Below, in pieces: positions 1-8,279 of a DNA stretch of 64,000 nucleotides. Positions within the stretch are counted from its first letter, which is position 1. The number at the start of each line of letters is the position of its first letter. Under the pieces are notes generated by a model. That model was not told the origin of the DNA, did not search any database, and worked only from the letters and a program-made list of their open reading frames with translations. Both the position numbers and the translations under genes were made by a program. Origin of the DNA: Bryobacterales bacterium (lineage in GTDB: Bacteria > Acidobacteriota > Terriglobia > Bryobacterales > Bryobacteraceae); assembly GCA_003170295.1 (NCBI GenBank), contig PNAJ01000022.1, positions 1 through 64,000 on the forward strand. The letters are read 5' to 3'.

Positions 1-216
1 CGCTACGCGACGCTGATGGGGATTAAGAAAGCGAAAGCGAAAGAGATCAAGCGAGTCACGCTGGCTGAGCTCGGCGCCGCCGCCACAGCTACCGCGACCA
101 TTGAGAAGATCTACGCGCCGCATAAGAGCAAGCAGACGCAGATTTTCGAAGGCGACGCGAAAACCGCGGCGGCCAAGCTGGTGGAGAAGCTGAAGTTCGA
201 GGTGCGCGTGATATGA
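1..216 (+). CDS. etfB: Electron transfer flavoprotein beta subunit (C-terminal part)
   Basis: This is the last 71 residues of ETF beta; the gene begins outside the window. The reading frame is open from base 1. It shows the family's C-terminal signature, an aliphatic-Gly-Ile-x-Lys-Ala-Lys stretch (GIKKAKAKEIKR), followed by the tail that wraps around the alpha subunit. ETF beta binds AMP and, with ETF alpha, carries electrons from flavin dehydrogenases such as acyl-CoA dehydrogenases to the respiratory chain. Its stop overlaps the start of etfA by four bases (ATGA), which points to translational coupling. The identification rests on this short tail plus the etfA neighbour. Confidence 0.87.
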   Translation, partial: RYATLMGIKKAKAKEIKRVTLAELGAAATATATIEKIYAPHKSKQTQIFEGDAKTAAAKLVEKLKFEVRVI

Positions 217-1190
217 GCATTCTCGTGGTTCTCGAACAAACTGCCGGCAAGTGGAATCGCATGTCGTGGGAGACACTCGTGGCAGGCCAGCAACTGGCGG
301 CCGAGCTTGCGACCGACCTTCATGCGGCCATTCCGGGCTCTGGCATCGGAGCGCTCGCCGCCGAAGCTGCGACGAAAAAATGCGCAAAGGTTTACGCGGT
401 CGAGCATGAACTCCTGAAGGACTACACGGCCGACGCGTACACAGCCGCGGTCGAGGCGCTCATCCGTGCGACGAACCCCACCCTTGTGCTCTTTCCTCAT
501 TCGTATCAGGTCCGCGACTTCGCGCCGAAGCTGGCGACGCGATTCTCGCAGGTCCTCATTAGCGACGTGATTGCGGTGCGCGTTGAGGCTGGTTCGCCTG
601 TTTTTGTGCGCCTACTCTTTCAAGGAAAATTGAACGGCGACGTGCGCGTCGTGGGCGGAGGTCCATACTTCGCGTCGTTGCAGGCGGGATCGTTTCGCGC
701 GGATTCGCTCGAAGCGGGCTCCGCGCCGGTCGAGAATTTCGCGCCTTCGCTCGACGCCGCCGCGATCCGGCAGAAGCCCGAGGCTCCTTTCCGCGAATCG
801 GCGCGCGCGGTGGATCTGACGACGGCCGAAATCATCGTTTCCGTGGGGCGCGGCATCAAAGAGAAGGAAAATATTCACGTCGTGGAAGAACTGGCCCAGG
901 CGTTGGGCGCGGAGCTTGCGGCGTCGCGACCGATTTGCGACGCGGGCTGGCTTCCCATGGAACGGCAGGTCGGCAGTTCTGGGCAGACCGTCGCGCCGAA
1001 GGTCTACATGGCCATCGGCATCTCCGGCGCGATTCAGCACCTGGTGGGAATGAAGGGCGCGAAAACGATCGTCGCGATTAACAAAGACGCTAACGCGCCG
1101 ATTTTCGAGGTCGCCGACTACGGCATTGTCGGAGATTTGTTCGAGGTGGTGCCGGCGCTGGTAGAGGAAGTGAAAAAGGCGAAAGGGTAG
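213..1190 (+). CDS. etfA: Electron transfer flavoprotein alpha subunit
   Basis: The protein has 325 residues, a normal ETF alpha length. Domain I (about residues 1-185) is the nucleotide-binding-like half. Domain II (about 195-320) is the FAD-binding half, with VGRGIKEKENI followed by the hallmark GQTVAPKVYMAIGISGA and then INKDANAPIFEVADYGIVGD near the end. These motifs bind FAD and form the interface with ETF beta. The start is the ATG inside the ATGA overlap with etfB, so the two form one operon. It likely accepts electrons from several flavoprotein dehydrogenases; no ETF-quinone oxidoreductase lies in view. Confidence 0.96.
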   Translation: MSILVVLEQTAGKWNRMSWETLVAGQQLAAELATDLHAAIPGSGIGALAAEAATKKCAKVYAVEHELLKDYTADAYTAAVEALIRATNPTLVLFPHSYQVRDFAPKLATRFSQVLISDVIAVRVEAGSPVFVRLLFQGKLNGDVRVVGGGPYFASLQAGSFRADSLEAGSAPVENFAPSLDAAAIRQKPEAPFRESARAVDLTTAEIIVSVGRGIKEKENIHVVEELAQALGAELAASRPICDAGWLPMERQVGSSGQTVAPKVYMAIGISGAIQHLVGMKGAKTIVAINKDANAPIFEVADYGIVGDLFEVVPALVEEVKKAKG

Positions 1191-1207
1191 AGCCGTTCGG
1201 CGTCTAT

Positions 1208-1233
1208 CCGCATGCTGACGCATGGCGGTTCAA
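1208..1233 (+). repeat. Dispersed 26-bp repeat, copy 1
   Basis: A 26-base sequence here recurs in reverse orientation at 44443-44468 with one mismatch. It holds an imperfect palindrome: GCATGC, a short spacer, then CGCATG. This copy lies in the 181-bp intergenic stretch after etfA, where I see no gene. Two copies in 64 kb suggest a genome-wide short interspersed element, but this window alone cannot show that. Confidence 0.6.
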
Positions 1234-1371
1234 GACCGTCAAGTAGTGCCGGTGGCCGGGGGCCGCTAAGTTTGGCGGCTGATCCACAAGCAACCTGTTC
1301 AATGCAGGCGCCGGATTTGCCCATGGACGCGTGCCGCTAACCGCTTCTGCTACCCCGGATAAGATAGTCCT

Positions 1372-2345
1372 ATGGGTGAGGAGTTCCTTCCACGGCAGGA
1401 GATTTGGCAACGTCAATACAGTGCCGACAGATATGCTAGGCACCTGTCGCAGCACGAACTAGATCGACGTATACGCGATGTTGTGTTGAACCTTATTCAC
1501 TTGACCTCGAAGGCTCAAATCGACTTTGGTCCAATCAAGATCGACCCCGGATCGATCTCAAACGAGTCGACGTTTTGGATGGAAACGTGGACACATGTGT
1601 TGCAAGAAATGAAACTGCGCTACGGTCCCTATCCTGCGGGATTCCAGCGACGGGAAATCTTGCATTCAGAGCCGTTCCCGCATCTTGTCTCTGAACTCGG
1701 CAAGAAAGCCGCTGCGCGACTGTCCTCGATGGGGTTGAAACGCGGCGACGTGTTTATCAAGTTTGGTAAACGTGCGCACATGGAGGCTCTTCATGAGTTA
1801 GGCGCTCTGCGTATTCAGCCCGCAACTTTTTTTCAAAGACAGATCACAACGGCGCTGTTAGGGATGATGAGCTGAGGTTTAAGTTGTCGCTGGTCTTGTC
1901 TCGGGATGAGATGGTGAAACTAGTAACGAACCCTCAGGATGTGCCAACGGATGCTCAGGAGCAGCGCGTCGATGTTGGCCTTCAGTTGCCGACCGATTAC
2001 TGGCTCTATTGCGTAACCAACTCCGTAGAGCCGCGCCTTTTCGTAGACTTCGAAGCAGATTCGTGCGTCATCATTCGAGAACGCGCAAAGTTCAGCAGAA
2101 TGTTGGCCGAGGCGAGTCGACACCAGTTGAGTGGCGCAGTTATGCGCGAAGGGCCTGCTATGTACGTCGATCCACTACGGCCGACGACCGCGAACCTTTT
2201 CATCCCTCTTGTTAAGCATTTTGGGTATTCGTATCAGGACGAGCACCGATTTTATTGGCTGCCGGCCACTCCGATTCCAAAGCTCTCTCATGCGGACGTT
2301 CAGATCGGCAACCTGAAAGAGTTCAGCGATCTCGTGGTTTTGTAA
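1372..2345 (+). pseudogene. Accessory protein of unknown function, split by a -1 frameshift at a run of seven T
   Basis: Two adjacent frames appear to be one protein of about 324 residues. The first frame (1372-1875) runs to IQPATFF and then degenerates into ITTALLGMMS before a stop. The second frame, read from the T-run at 1827-1833, continues as FSKTDHNGAVRDDELRF and goes on to the stop at 2345. The joined text resembles a family I recall with the pattern RIxPAxxFxDxxxNxAxRDDEL, but I cannot name it. The second frame alone would need a TTG start at 1884 with no good ribosome site. The slip site has the form T-TTT-TTT, a valid -1 slippery heptamer. It is either a lost base, a sequencing error, or programmed frameshifting. 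Neighbours give no functional hint. Confidence 0.65.
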
Positions 2346-2370
2346 GGAGCGCGACTGGTCTAGCGTCGGC

Positions 2371-2853
2371 CTAATCCAGGTTCTTCATACCCGGGAAGGC
2401 TTCGCGCACCAGCGTCTGCTCGTCAGGCGAAAAATTCTGCTTCAGATCGTCGCCGGTGAGGCCTTTTCTCCGTTCCGCCGGAGGCAGCGCACGCAACTCC
2501 TGAATTTTCTGCCGGACCGCGTCTTGGCGATCTTTTGGCAAGCTTTGCATCATTTCCAAGCGCTGCTTAAATTTCTCCTGCTGCTCCGGAGTAAGCGTCT
2601 GGTAGTGCGCCAGCCGCTGTTCCACTGCTGCGCGACGCTGTGGAGGAAGCTTTGATAGAGCGTTCTCACGGTCCTCCGGCGACATTTTTGCAAACCGGTC
2701 GAGTTCCTTCGCCGGATTCGCCTGCGGGCGTTTGGGCGGTGCGGGAGGCTTGCGCGGCGCGACCGCGGCTTTCCTCGACTGCGCCCAAAGCGGAGACACG
2801 GCTCCGCACACGAACATTACGGCAACCGCGATCCTGAGACAAACCATTCGCAT
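2371..2853 (-). CDS. Exported DUF3106-like protein, rich in charged helices
   Basis: The protein has 160 residues with a signal peptide (about residues 1-25, ending in WAQ). A proline- and lysine-rich linker follows, then a helical region with repeated short motifs such as MSPEDRENALSKLPPQRR and LTPEQQEKFKQRLEMM. This is typical of DUF3106 and of Spy/CpxP-like periplasmic helical proteins in Acidobacteria and Proteobacteria. It sits four bases downstream of the anti-sigma gene and is probably the last gene of the sigma/anti-sigma operon. A periplasmic stress or sensing role is inference from that context. Confidence 0.75.
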   Translation of the reverse strand: MRMVCLRIAVAVMFVCGAVSPLWAQSRKAAVAPRKPPAPPKRPQANPAKELDRFAKMSPEDRENALSKLPPQRRAAVEQRLAHYQTLTPEQQEKFKQRLEMMQSLPKDRQDAVRQKIQELRALPPAERRKGLTGDDLKQNFSPDEQTLVREAFPGMKNLD

Positions 2854-2857
2854 TAGT

Positions 2858-3346
2858 CTACATCGAGCCGGCCGGCGCCTGCACTGCCGGTGTCAAAATA
2901 TCGAAGTCTTCCAGGGTTTGCTCCACCTGCTCGATGTCAACTTTATCCGCGCGAAGCCGATGGTCGACGGAATCGGGCATCCGCACAGACAACGCGACCG
3001 CCAGCACCGCACAGGCGGCGATCAACGGCACGGCGGACTTCCACAGCGGATAGGGAACCGGCGGCTGGAAAATCCGGCGTAGCCACAGCCGCCATGCGGG
3101 CGCGGCTTGGGCTTCCTCAGCGGCGATGCGCGCATAGAGGCGCGCGTCGAAATCGGCTGAGACCGGCCCCGGCGTCCATGCTTTGAGCGCCGCCAAAACT
3201 TCCTTTTGCGCCTCCACCAACCGCGAGCAATCCGGACACTGCTTCAGATGAATTTCGAACTCCGCCGTCTGCAACGGTGCGAGTTTCCGGGCGCAGTAGT
3301 CCAGCAGGATCTCCGCGTCCTCATTTCTTTTTGTCGGGCAATTCAT
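2858..3346 (-). CDS. Anti-sigma factor with zinc-finger (zf-HC2) domain and one membrane helix
   Basis: The protein has 162 residues. The N-terminus carries the anti-sigma zinc-finger motif H-x3-C-x2-C (in HLKQCPDCSRL) with an upstream Cys, which normally clamps an ECF sigma factor. A hydrophobic segment (AVPLIAACAVLAVAL) predicts one transmembrane helix near residue 110, with the remainder in the periplasm. I chose the ATG at 3346 because GGAG lies six bases upstream; a TTG 12 bases earlier is less likely. It lies directly downstream of the ECF sigma gene, its expected partner. How the inhibition is relieved is not visible. Confidence 0.87.
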   Translation of the reverse strand: MNCPTKRNEDAEILLDYCARKLAPLQTAEFEIHLKQCPDCSRLVEAQKEVLAALKAWTPGPVSADFDARLYARIAAEEAQAAPAWRLWLRRIFQPPVPYPLWKSAVPLIAACAVLAVALSVRMPDSVDHRLRADKVDIEQVEQTLEDFDILTPAVQAPAGSM

Positions 3347-3375
3347 GGTGTACTCCAACTCTTCACTCGTGATAT

Positions 3376-4008
3376 TTATCCGGCCATATGCGCCAGGCGC
3401 GATCGCAGCGCCTCATACGCGCGGAATAACAGCGACTTGACGGCCGATTCCGAACAATTCAATGCGCGGGCGATCTGAGCGTACTCCAGCTCTTCGTACT
3501 TGTGCATCAGCACGGCCGCCCTCTGCTTTGCCGGCAGCGCATCAATCGCCTGCCGTACTTCCGTCATCTTCACCTGGTGCAACATTTCCTGCTCGATGGT
3601 CGGCTGCCGGTCCCGCACCTGCCGGTCGACGCCGTCCACCACCTGCTCGTCCAAACTTTCCTGGCCCTTCTCTTTTTTCCCGTCGCGGACCCAGTTCAGC
3701 GCCACATGGGTCGCAATGCGAAACAGCCACGTGGTGAACTTCGCGGTCGGCTCATAGGTGGCGCGGCTGCGGTAGACGCGCAAAAAAACTTCCTGCGCCA
3801 ACTCCTCCGATACCGACGGATTTTGCACCATCCGGTACAGGAAATGCACCACCGGTCCACGATGACGCTCCAGCAAAAGAGCGAAGCTGATATCGTCGCC
3901 CTCGCGGACACGGAGCATCAGCTCGGCATCCCGGTCGAGAGCTGCGACAGCCTCCATATCCTTCTTAACCCTCGGATTCGCCGAAGGTTGCGCTGGAATT
4001 AACGCCAT
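3376..4008 (-). CDS. ECF-family RNA polymerase sigma-70 factor
   Basis: The protein has 210 residues. Region 2 is clear (LLERHRGPVVHFLYRMVQNP, then EELAQEVFLRVYRS, then FTTWLFRIATHVALNWVRD). Region 4 has a helix-turn-helix (LPAKQRAAVLMHKYEELEYAQIA, then LNCSESAVKSLLFRAYEALR; the two parts are adjacent). There is no region 1.1 or 3, as usual for group IV sigma factors. The anti-sigma gene follows at 30 bp and the DUF3106 gene after it. It resembles SigW/RpoE-type envelope-stress regulators. The target promoter sequence cannot be told from this window. Confidence 0.93.
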   Translation of the reverse strand: MALIPAQPSANPRVKKDMEAVAALDRDAELMLRVREGDDISFALLLERHRGPVVHFLYRMVQNPSVSEELAQEVFLRVYRSRATYEPTAKFTTWLFRIATHVALNWVRDGKKEKGQESLDEQVVDGVDRQVRDRQPTIEQEMLHQVKMTEVRQAIDALPAKQRAAVLMHKYEELEYAQIARALNCSESAVKSLLFRAYEALRSRLAHMAG

Positions 4009-4057
4009 TGTTTTGACTCAAAATCCGGTACTTTCATACTACAGCCGATGGACGCTT

Positions 4058-5044
4058 CTATTCCCCTTTTAATGTTCTTTCCATCAAATCGCGGAGCGCT
4101 TCCCGGGGATTCTTCCCATGATGCAAAACAGCGTGCATCTGTTGAATTATCGGCAGATCCACGCCAAACTTCGCCCCCAGATCGACCGCCGCGCCGCAGG
4201 TTTCGACGCCCTCCGCCACCATCGACGTCGAACCGGTGATGTCCTCGATTTTCCGCCCCCGGGCCAGTTCCACGCCGACATGCCGGTTTCTGCTCAGATC
4301 CCCGCTGCAGGTTAGTACTAAATCTCCCAATCCGGCGAGCCCGGCCAGGGTTTTCGGCTCTCCGCCCATCGCGACCGCAAGCCGGGTGATTTCCGCCAAT
4401 CCACGCGTGATGAGCGCGGCTAGCGTGTTGTTTCCCAGCCCTAAACCGTGGCAAACGCCGGCTCCGATCGCGATCACGTTCTTCACCGCCGCGCCTACCT
4501 CGACGCCTATGGGATCTCGATTTGTATAGAGACGTAAAGTCGGCCCGGAAAATGCCGTCTGGACCTCGGCCGCGACCTGCGAGTCCGAAGACGCCACCAC
4601 CACTGCGGCGGGCTCGCCTCGCGCGACTTCGCGCGCGAACGTGGGGCCCGAGAGAACCGCGATTTTCGGAGCCTTCGTCACCTCTTCGATCACTTGCGAC
4701 ATCCGGAGCAATGTGCCGTTCTCTATTCCCTTGGTCGCGCTGACAAAAGTCATCGACGGCTGGATATGCGGCAGTATTTTTGTGTAGAGACTGCGCGCAT
4801 GATGAGAAGGCATTGCACCAATTACAACGCTTGCTCGATGCACTGCTTTCCCAAGATCCGTTACGATCTCGACGTTCCCGGGCAGCTTGAAATCCTTGAG
4901 ATAAACGTCGTTTTCCCGCGTCGCGATCATTCGCGCGGCCAGATCCTCTTCGTAAGCCCACAACTGCACCCGCTCGAACTTCGGCGCCAGCACGATCGAG
5001 AGCGCTGTGCCCCAACTCCCCGCTCCGATAATCGCCAGCGTCAT
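4058..5044 (-). CDS. gpsA: Glycerol-3-phosphate dehydrogenase [NAD(P)+]
   Basis: This 328-residue enzyme reduces dihydroxyacetone phosphate to sn-glycerol 3-phosphate for phospholipid synthesis. The N-terminal Rossmann motif GAGSWGTALS (residues 7-16) binds NAD(P)H. The catalytic-domain signature follows: VKNVIAIGAGVCHGLGLGNN, then ALITRGLAEITRL. The central SATKGIE and SGPTFAREVARGEP motifs are standard. The start ATG overlaps the end of plsY by four bases. Pairing with plsY places the first two steps of phosphatidic acid synthesis in one operon. Confidence 0.97.
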   Translation of the reverse strand: MTLAIIGAGSWGTALSIVLAPKFERVQLWAYEEDLAARMIATRENDVYLKDFKLPGNVEIVTDLGKAVHRASVVIGAMPSHHARSLYTKILPHIQPSMTFVSATKGIENGTLLRMSQVIEEVTKAPKIAVLSGPTFAREVARGEPAAVVVASSDSQVAAEVQTAFSGPTLRLYTNRDPIGVEVGAAVKNVIAIGAGVCHGLGLGNNTLAALITRGLAEITRLAVAMGGEPKTLAGLAGLGDLVLTCSGDLSRNRHVGVELARGRKIEDITGSTSMVAEGVETCGAAVDLGAKFGVDLPIIQQMHAVLHHGKNPREALRDLMERTLKGE

Positions 5045-5640
5045 TTCTTTTTCCAGCTAAAGCGATTTTCTGTTCCGGCGCGCAGCCGTTCGATGTTCGG
5101 TTTATGCCGGTAGACGATGAACGCGCCCGCGATGAACGATGCCAGCAGCACCGGCGCCGGTGGGTGTAGAATCAGCCACACACCCAGCGGAAACGTGCCT
5201 GCGGCGATAATCGACCCGGCGGAAATCGCCCTCGTCGCCGCCACGGTGATCACGAACAGCACCAGCACTGCGGCCAGTGGCAGAGGCGTCAGATAGAGAA
5301 ATGCTCCAATGAAGCTTGCTACAGCCTTGCCGCCCTGGAATTTCAAAAAGACAGGAAACGCGTGGCCTGCCATCACCGCGAGTGCAGCCAGACTCGTCCA
5401 CCATGGATCGTCGTCAGTCATCTGCGCGGCGATGAAGACGGCGAAATATCCTTTCGCGACATCGAGCAGCAGCGTCGCCACGCCCGCCGCGCGACCGGTA
5501 GTTCGCAGGACGTTCGTCGCGCCAATGTTCCCACTACCTGAGGATCGGATGTCCTTGCCTGTGGTCAAACGGACCAGTACGTAGCCGAAGGGAATGCCTC
5601 CGATGAGATACGCGATGACGAGTGCCAGCAATCCAGTCAT
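5041..5640 (-). CDS. plsY: Acyl-phosphate:glycerol-3-phosphate acyltransferase
   Basis: This 199-residue integral membrane enzyme transfers an acyl group from acyl phosphate to the sn-1 position of glycerol 3-phosphate. The family motifs are present: an N-terminal IGGIPFGYVL with GKDIRSSGSGNIGATNVLR, a central GHAFPVFLKFQGGKAVA, and a late VYRHKPNIERL. About five transmembrane helices are predicted, as expected. Its start overlaps thpR and its end overlaps gpsA (ATGA both times), so the three genes should be co-transcribed and coupled. Confidence 0.96.
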   Translation of the reverse strand: MTGLLALVIAYLIGGIPFGYVLVRLTTGKDIRSSGSGNIGATNVLRTTGRAAGVATLLLDVAKGYFAVFIAAQMTDDDPWWTSLAALAVMAGHAFPVFLKFQGGKAVASFIGAFLYLTPLPLAAVLVLFVITVAATRAISAGSIIAAGTFPLGVWLILHPPAPVLLASFIAGAFIVYRHKPNIERLRAGTENRFSWKKK

Positions 5641-6167
5641 GAGTTGAGAGGAAACTCCCCGAGTTTGGAATATTTTCCGTTAGAGGAAAGGTAGAGGAAG
5701 AAAGAAGACGGCTGGAAGCCGCCGAAGTCGGGATCGCCCGCCGAAGCGAGAACATCGTCAATCGGCGCGACCTCCCTCACCCGCGCGAGCGTCAGATGCG
5801 GTGAGTATGCGCGCGTCTCGACCGGTACGCCGAGAGTCGCGACAGCCTCCTCCGTTGAGCGCGCGAGCTTGGCGAGCGGCTCCCCCGCCGCTACTCCAGC
5901 CCAGAAAACGCGCGGCCGGCGCACATCGGGAAACCATCCTACGCCTCGCACGGAGATGCCGATCGGACCGGATCGCGCAATTCCAAGCAGGGCCGTTTTC
6001 ATGTCCTGAATCCGTGCCTCCGGCCACTCCCCGATGAATTTCGTCGTGATGTGCAGATTCTCCACCGCGCTCCAGCGCAGCTTCGCCAGAGGCCGCAGGC
6101 GGGCCAGGAACTCGCGCAGTTTTTCGAGCATCTCCGGCGGAAGATCGATCGCGGTGAACAGCCGCAT
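5637..6167 (-). CDS. thpR: RNA 2',3'-cyclic phosphodiesterase (2H phosphoesterase)
   Basis: The protein has 176 residues. The two HxT catalytic motifs of the 2H superfamily are present: HITTKFIG near residue 40 and HLTLARV near residue 128. The N-terminus MRLFTAIDLPPEML is typical of ThpR/LigT. The family hydrolyses 2',3'-cyclic ends of RNA; its cellular role is not settled. It is the first gene of the minus-strand run thpR-plsY-gpsA, and only 44 bp separate it from the divergent gene at 6212, so both promoters must lie in that short gap. Confidence 0.93.
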   Translation of the reverse strand: MRLFTAIDLPPEMLEKLREFLARLRPLAKLRWSAVENLHITTKFIGEWPEARIQDMKTALLGIARSGPIGISVRGVGWFPDVRRPRVFWAGVAAGEPLAKLARSTEEAVATLGVPVETRAYSPHLTLARVREVAPIDDVLASAGDPDFGGFQPSSFFLYLSSNGKYSKLGEFPLNS

Positions 6168-6211
6168 GAGAATCTAGTGTAGCGGTATACTAACTGGCTG
6201 GGAATCCACCT

Positions 6212-6949
6212 ATGAAAAAAATTGCCCTTCTCCTCCTCATCCTCGCGATCGGTCTCTGGGCGGCAGACTTCTGGCAAACGAAGCCCTTCACGGATTGGAG
6301 CGATAAAGACGTTCAGAAGATCGAAACGAATTCTCCGTGGGCGAAGCAAGTCTCGATCGCAACGGGCGAGGGTGGTGGCGGAGGCGGCACAGGCAAGGGC
6401 GGCCGCAAAGGCGGTGGCGGAGGCGGTGGCGGAGAGGACCCGGCCATGGGTAGCGGCGGCAACGCGGGTGGAACCCGAGCACAAACTCAAGAGGTCGGCG
6501 GAGGCATGGGCGGCGGCGGAGCCAGCATTACTCTCGTCGTCTGCTGGCAAACCGCGCTCCCCATCCGACAGTCCGTCGCAAAGAAAAAGTTCGGCGCCGA
6601 AGCGGGCACCTCGCCCGACGCGAAAAAGCTCATCGAAGAGGAACAGAAATACTACGCCATCCTGGTGATGGGACTTCCCGGCAGGTCCATGCGCAACGGC
6701 GACAAGATGAAAGACGCGCTGCTCAAGAACACCACGCTCTCCGTCAAAGGAAAAGATCCCATCCAGGCCTCCGACGTCCAGTCCGGCGGCAATGAGCAGA
6801 AAGCAATTGTGCTCTTTCTTTTCCCGAAGACCGCTCCTCTCGATATCGATGATAAGGATGTCGAGTTCTCCACCAAGTTCGGCCCGCTCGTCGTGAAACA
6901 AAAGTTTCATCTCAAGGACATGGTCTTCAACGGCAAGCTTGAGCTGTAG
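6212..6949 (+). CDS. Exported glycine-rich protein; paralogue of the gene at 33209
   Basis: The protein has 245 residues with a signal peptide (about residues 1-18, ending WAA). The mature N-terminus is FWQTKPFTDWSDKDVQKI and then SPWAKQVSI. A glycine-rich low-complexity insert covers about residues 53-108. A conserved region with WQTALPIRQS follows, and the C-terminus ends STKFGPLVVKQKF then NGKLEL. The gene at 33209 shares both ends (FW-x5-DW-x3-VQ, SPWAK, and K-x-GP-x-V-x3-F...G-x-LEL) but lacks most of the glycine-rich part. I do not know the function. It is followed without a gap by the glycosylase gene, probably in one transcript. Confidence 0.72.
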   Translation: MKKIALLLLILAIGLWAADFWQTKPFTDWSDKDVQKIETNSPWAKQVSIATGEGGGGGGTGKGGRKGGGGGGGGEDPAMGSGGNAGGTRAQTQEVGGGMGGGGASITLVVCWQTALPIRQSVAKKKFGAEAGTSPDAKKLIEEEQKYYAILVMGLPGRSMRNGDKMKDALLKNTTLSVKGKDPIQASDVQSGGNEQKAIVLFLFPKTAPLDIDDKDVEFSTKFGPLVVKQKFHLKDMVFNGKLEL

Positions 6950-7489
6950 GTGAACCCTCCGATCGCGCGTGAGTTTTATCTTCGACCGGCGGTTGAAGTC
7001 GCGCGCGACCTTCTCGGAAAAATTCTCACGTTCGGTGATGCCTCCGGACGCATCGTCGAAACCGAAGCGTATTTGGGCGTGGACGATGGCGCGGCGCATT
7101 CCGCCCGAGGCCTCACGCCCAGAACCCGAGTCATCTTCGGTCCGCCGGGTCACGCGTATGTCTACTTCATCTACGGAATGCATTATTGCCTGAACATTGT
7201 TTGCGAGCCCGAAGGCGTCGCCGGGTGCGTGCTGATCCGGGCACTCGAAAAGGATGGAGCAAACGGTCCGGCGAAGCTGACCCGCGCACTCGGCATCACA
7301 CTCGAACAGAACGGCGCCGACGTCACGAAGGGCCCGATCACGATTCATGAGCCTGACCTTGCCCAACGCTTCGCGATTGCAGTATCGCCGCGCATTGGAA
7401 TCACTAAGTCAGCAGATCTGCCGCTCCGGTTTTTCATCATAGGAAATAAATTCGTGAGCAAGCTTGACCGAAGTGACTTTATGTTATAA
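6950..7489 (+). CDS. DNA-3-methyladenine glycosylase (AAG/MPG family)
   Basis: This 179-residue base-excision repair enzyme removes alkylated purines. Family features are AREFYLRPAVEVARDLLGK at the start, VETEAYLG with the catalytic Glu, and the aromatic flipping motif GHAYVYFIYGMHYCLNIV. The GTG start immediately follows the TAG of the previous gene. The C-terminus is slightly short but includes the expected PRIGITKSADLPLRFFI element. A second alkylation-repair cluster (Ada-AlkA fusion and ogt) lies at 34-36 kb. Confidence 0.93.
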   Translation: MNPPIAREFYLRPAVEVARDLLGKILTFGDASGRIVETEAYLGVDDGAAHSARGLTPRTRVIFGPPGHAYVYFIYGMHYCLNIVCEPEGVAGCVLIRALEKDGANGPAKLTRALGITLEQNGADVTKGPITIHEPDLAQRFAIAVSPRIGITKSADLPLRFFIIGNKFVSKLDRSDFML

Positions 7490-7500
7490 AGTACTTCCTC

Positions 7501-8250
7501 ATGGCCAACGCGTTCTGGCGATCTCTCTTCAGTGGTAGAGCTTCGATCCTTGCCGCGCTTCCTTGGAGCGACGACCGTTTGCTGACAACCCAGGAGCGCG
7601 AACTGGTGACCCCTTCGATTCAACAGTTTCAATTGGGCGAAGGCTCGGAGGGCAAGGGGCTCAAGGCGAGGGCGAGGGTATCGGCGCTGGCGGCGGACGA
7701 CCCCGACTTCCTTCCGGCACTCGATCTTTTCATTCGCGAGGAGCAGAGGCACAGCAGCGATCTCGGGCGGTTCCTGGACCGGGAGGGAATCGCGCGGCTC
7801 AAGCGCCACTGGGTCGACGGCGTCTTCCGGCATGTGCGAAAACTGGCGGGATTGGAGCTTTCGCTATCGGTGCTGGTGACGGCGGAGATCATCGCTGTGC
7901 CGTACTATTCCGCGCTGGCGGAAGCTACGGGATCGCCTCTGCTCCGTGCGATCTGCGCGCGCATCCTCGACGATGAGATGGACCACCTGCGGTATCAGTC
8001 TCACAATTTGTCCCGCCTGCGTTCCCTGCCGCGCTCGCACGCCGATTTTGGCGAATGGGCCACGCGCTCGCTCTTGATGTTCGGCACTCTCGTGATCGTG
8101 TGGAAGGAGCACGACCAGCTTTTTCGAGCGGGCGGCTATTCCTGGACAAGATTCCGCTGCGAATGTGAGGTTCTGCTGGACGACGTTGCAAGCGGAGCGA
8201 TCACGGGCTCGGCATATCGCCGGTTACAATGGTCACAGTCTGGATTCTAA
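7501..8250 (+). CDS. Ferritin-like di-iron domain protein
   Basis: The protein has 249 residues. Helix motifs that fit a ferritin-like four-helix bundle are FIREEQRHSSDL (about residue 78), a Glu in VTAEIIAVPYY (about 122) and ILDDEMDHLRYQ (about 158). The E...ExxH / E...DExxH arrangement suggests a carboxylate-bridged di-iron site. There is no signal peptide. I cannot assign a substrate; oxidase, oxygenase and iron-storage roles are all possible. It lies 11 bp after the glycosylase gene on the same strand, so it may be co-transcribed. Confidence 0.68.
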   Translation: MANAFWRSLFSGRASILAALPWSDDRLLTTQERELVTPSIQQFQLGEGSEGKGLKARARVSALAADDPDFLPALDLFIREEQRHSSDLGRFLDREGIARLKRHWVDGVFRHVRKLAGLELSLSVLVTAEIIAVPYYSALAEATGSPLLRAICARILDDEMDHLRYQSHNLSRLRSLPRSHADFGEWATRSLLMFGTLVIVWKEHDQLFRAGGYSWTRFRCECEVLLDDVASGAITGSAYRRLQWSQSGF

Positions 8251-8279
8251 CTCGTGACTCCTGACTCCTTTCACGACCC

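Noticed and set aside
6370..6530. Glycine-rich GC repeats as a non-coding repeat element
   Set aside because: They lie within one open frame with a signal peptide and conserved ends shared with a paralogue.
5999..7366. Long minus-strand frame of 455 residues opposite the 6212 and 6950 genes
   Set aside because: It is antisense to two genes with clear signal peptide and glycosylase motifs, and its own translation is Arg/Gly-rich without any fold; a high-GC shadow frame.
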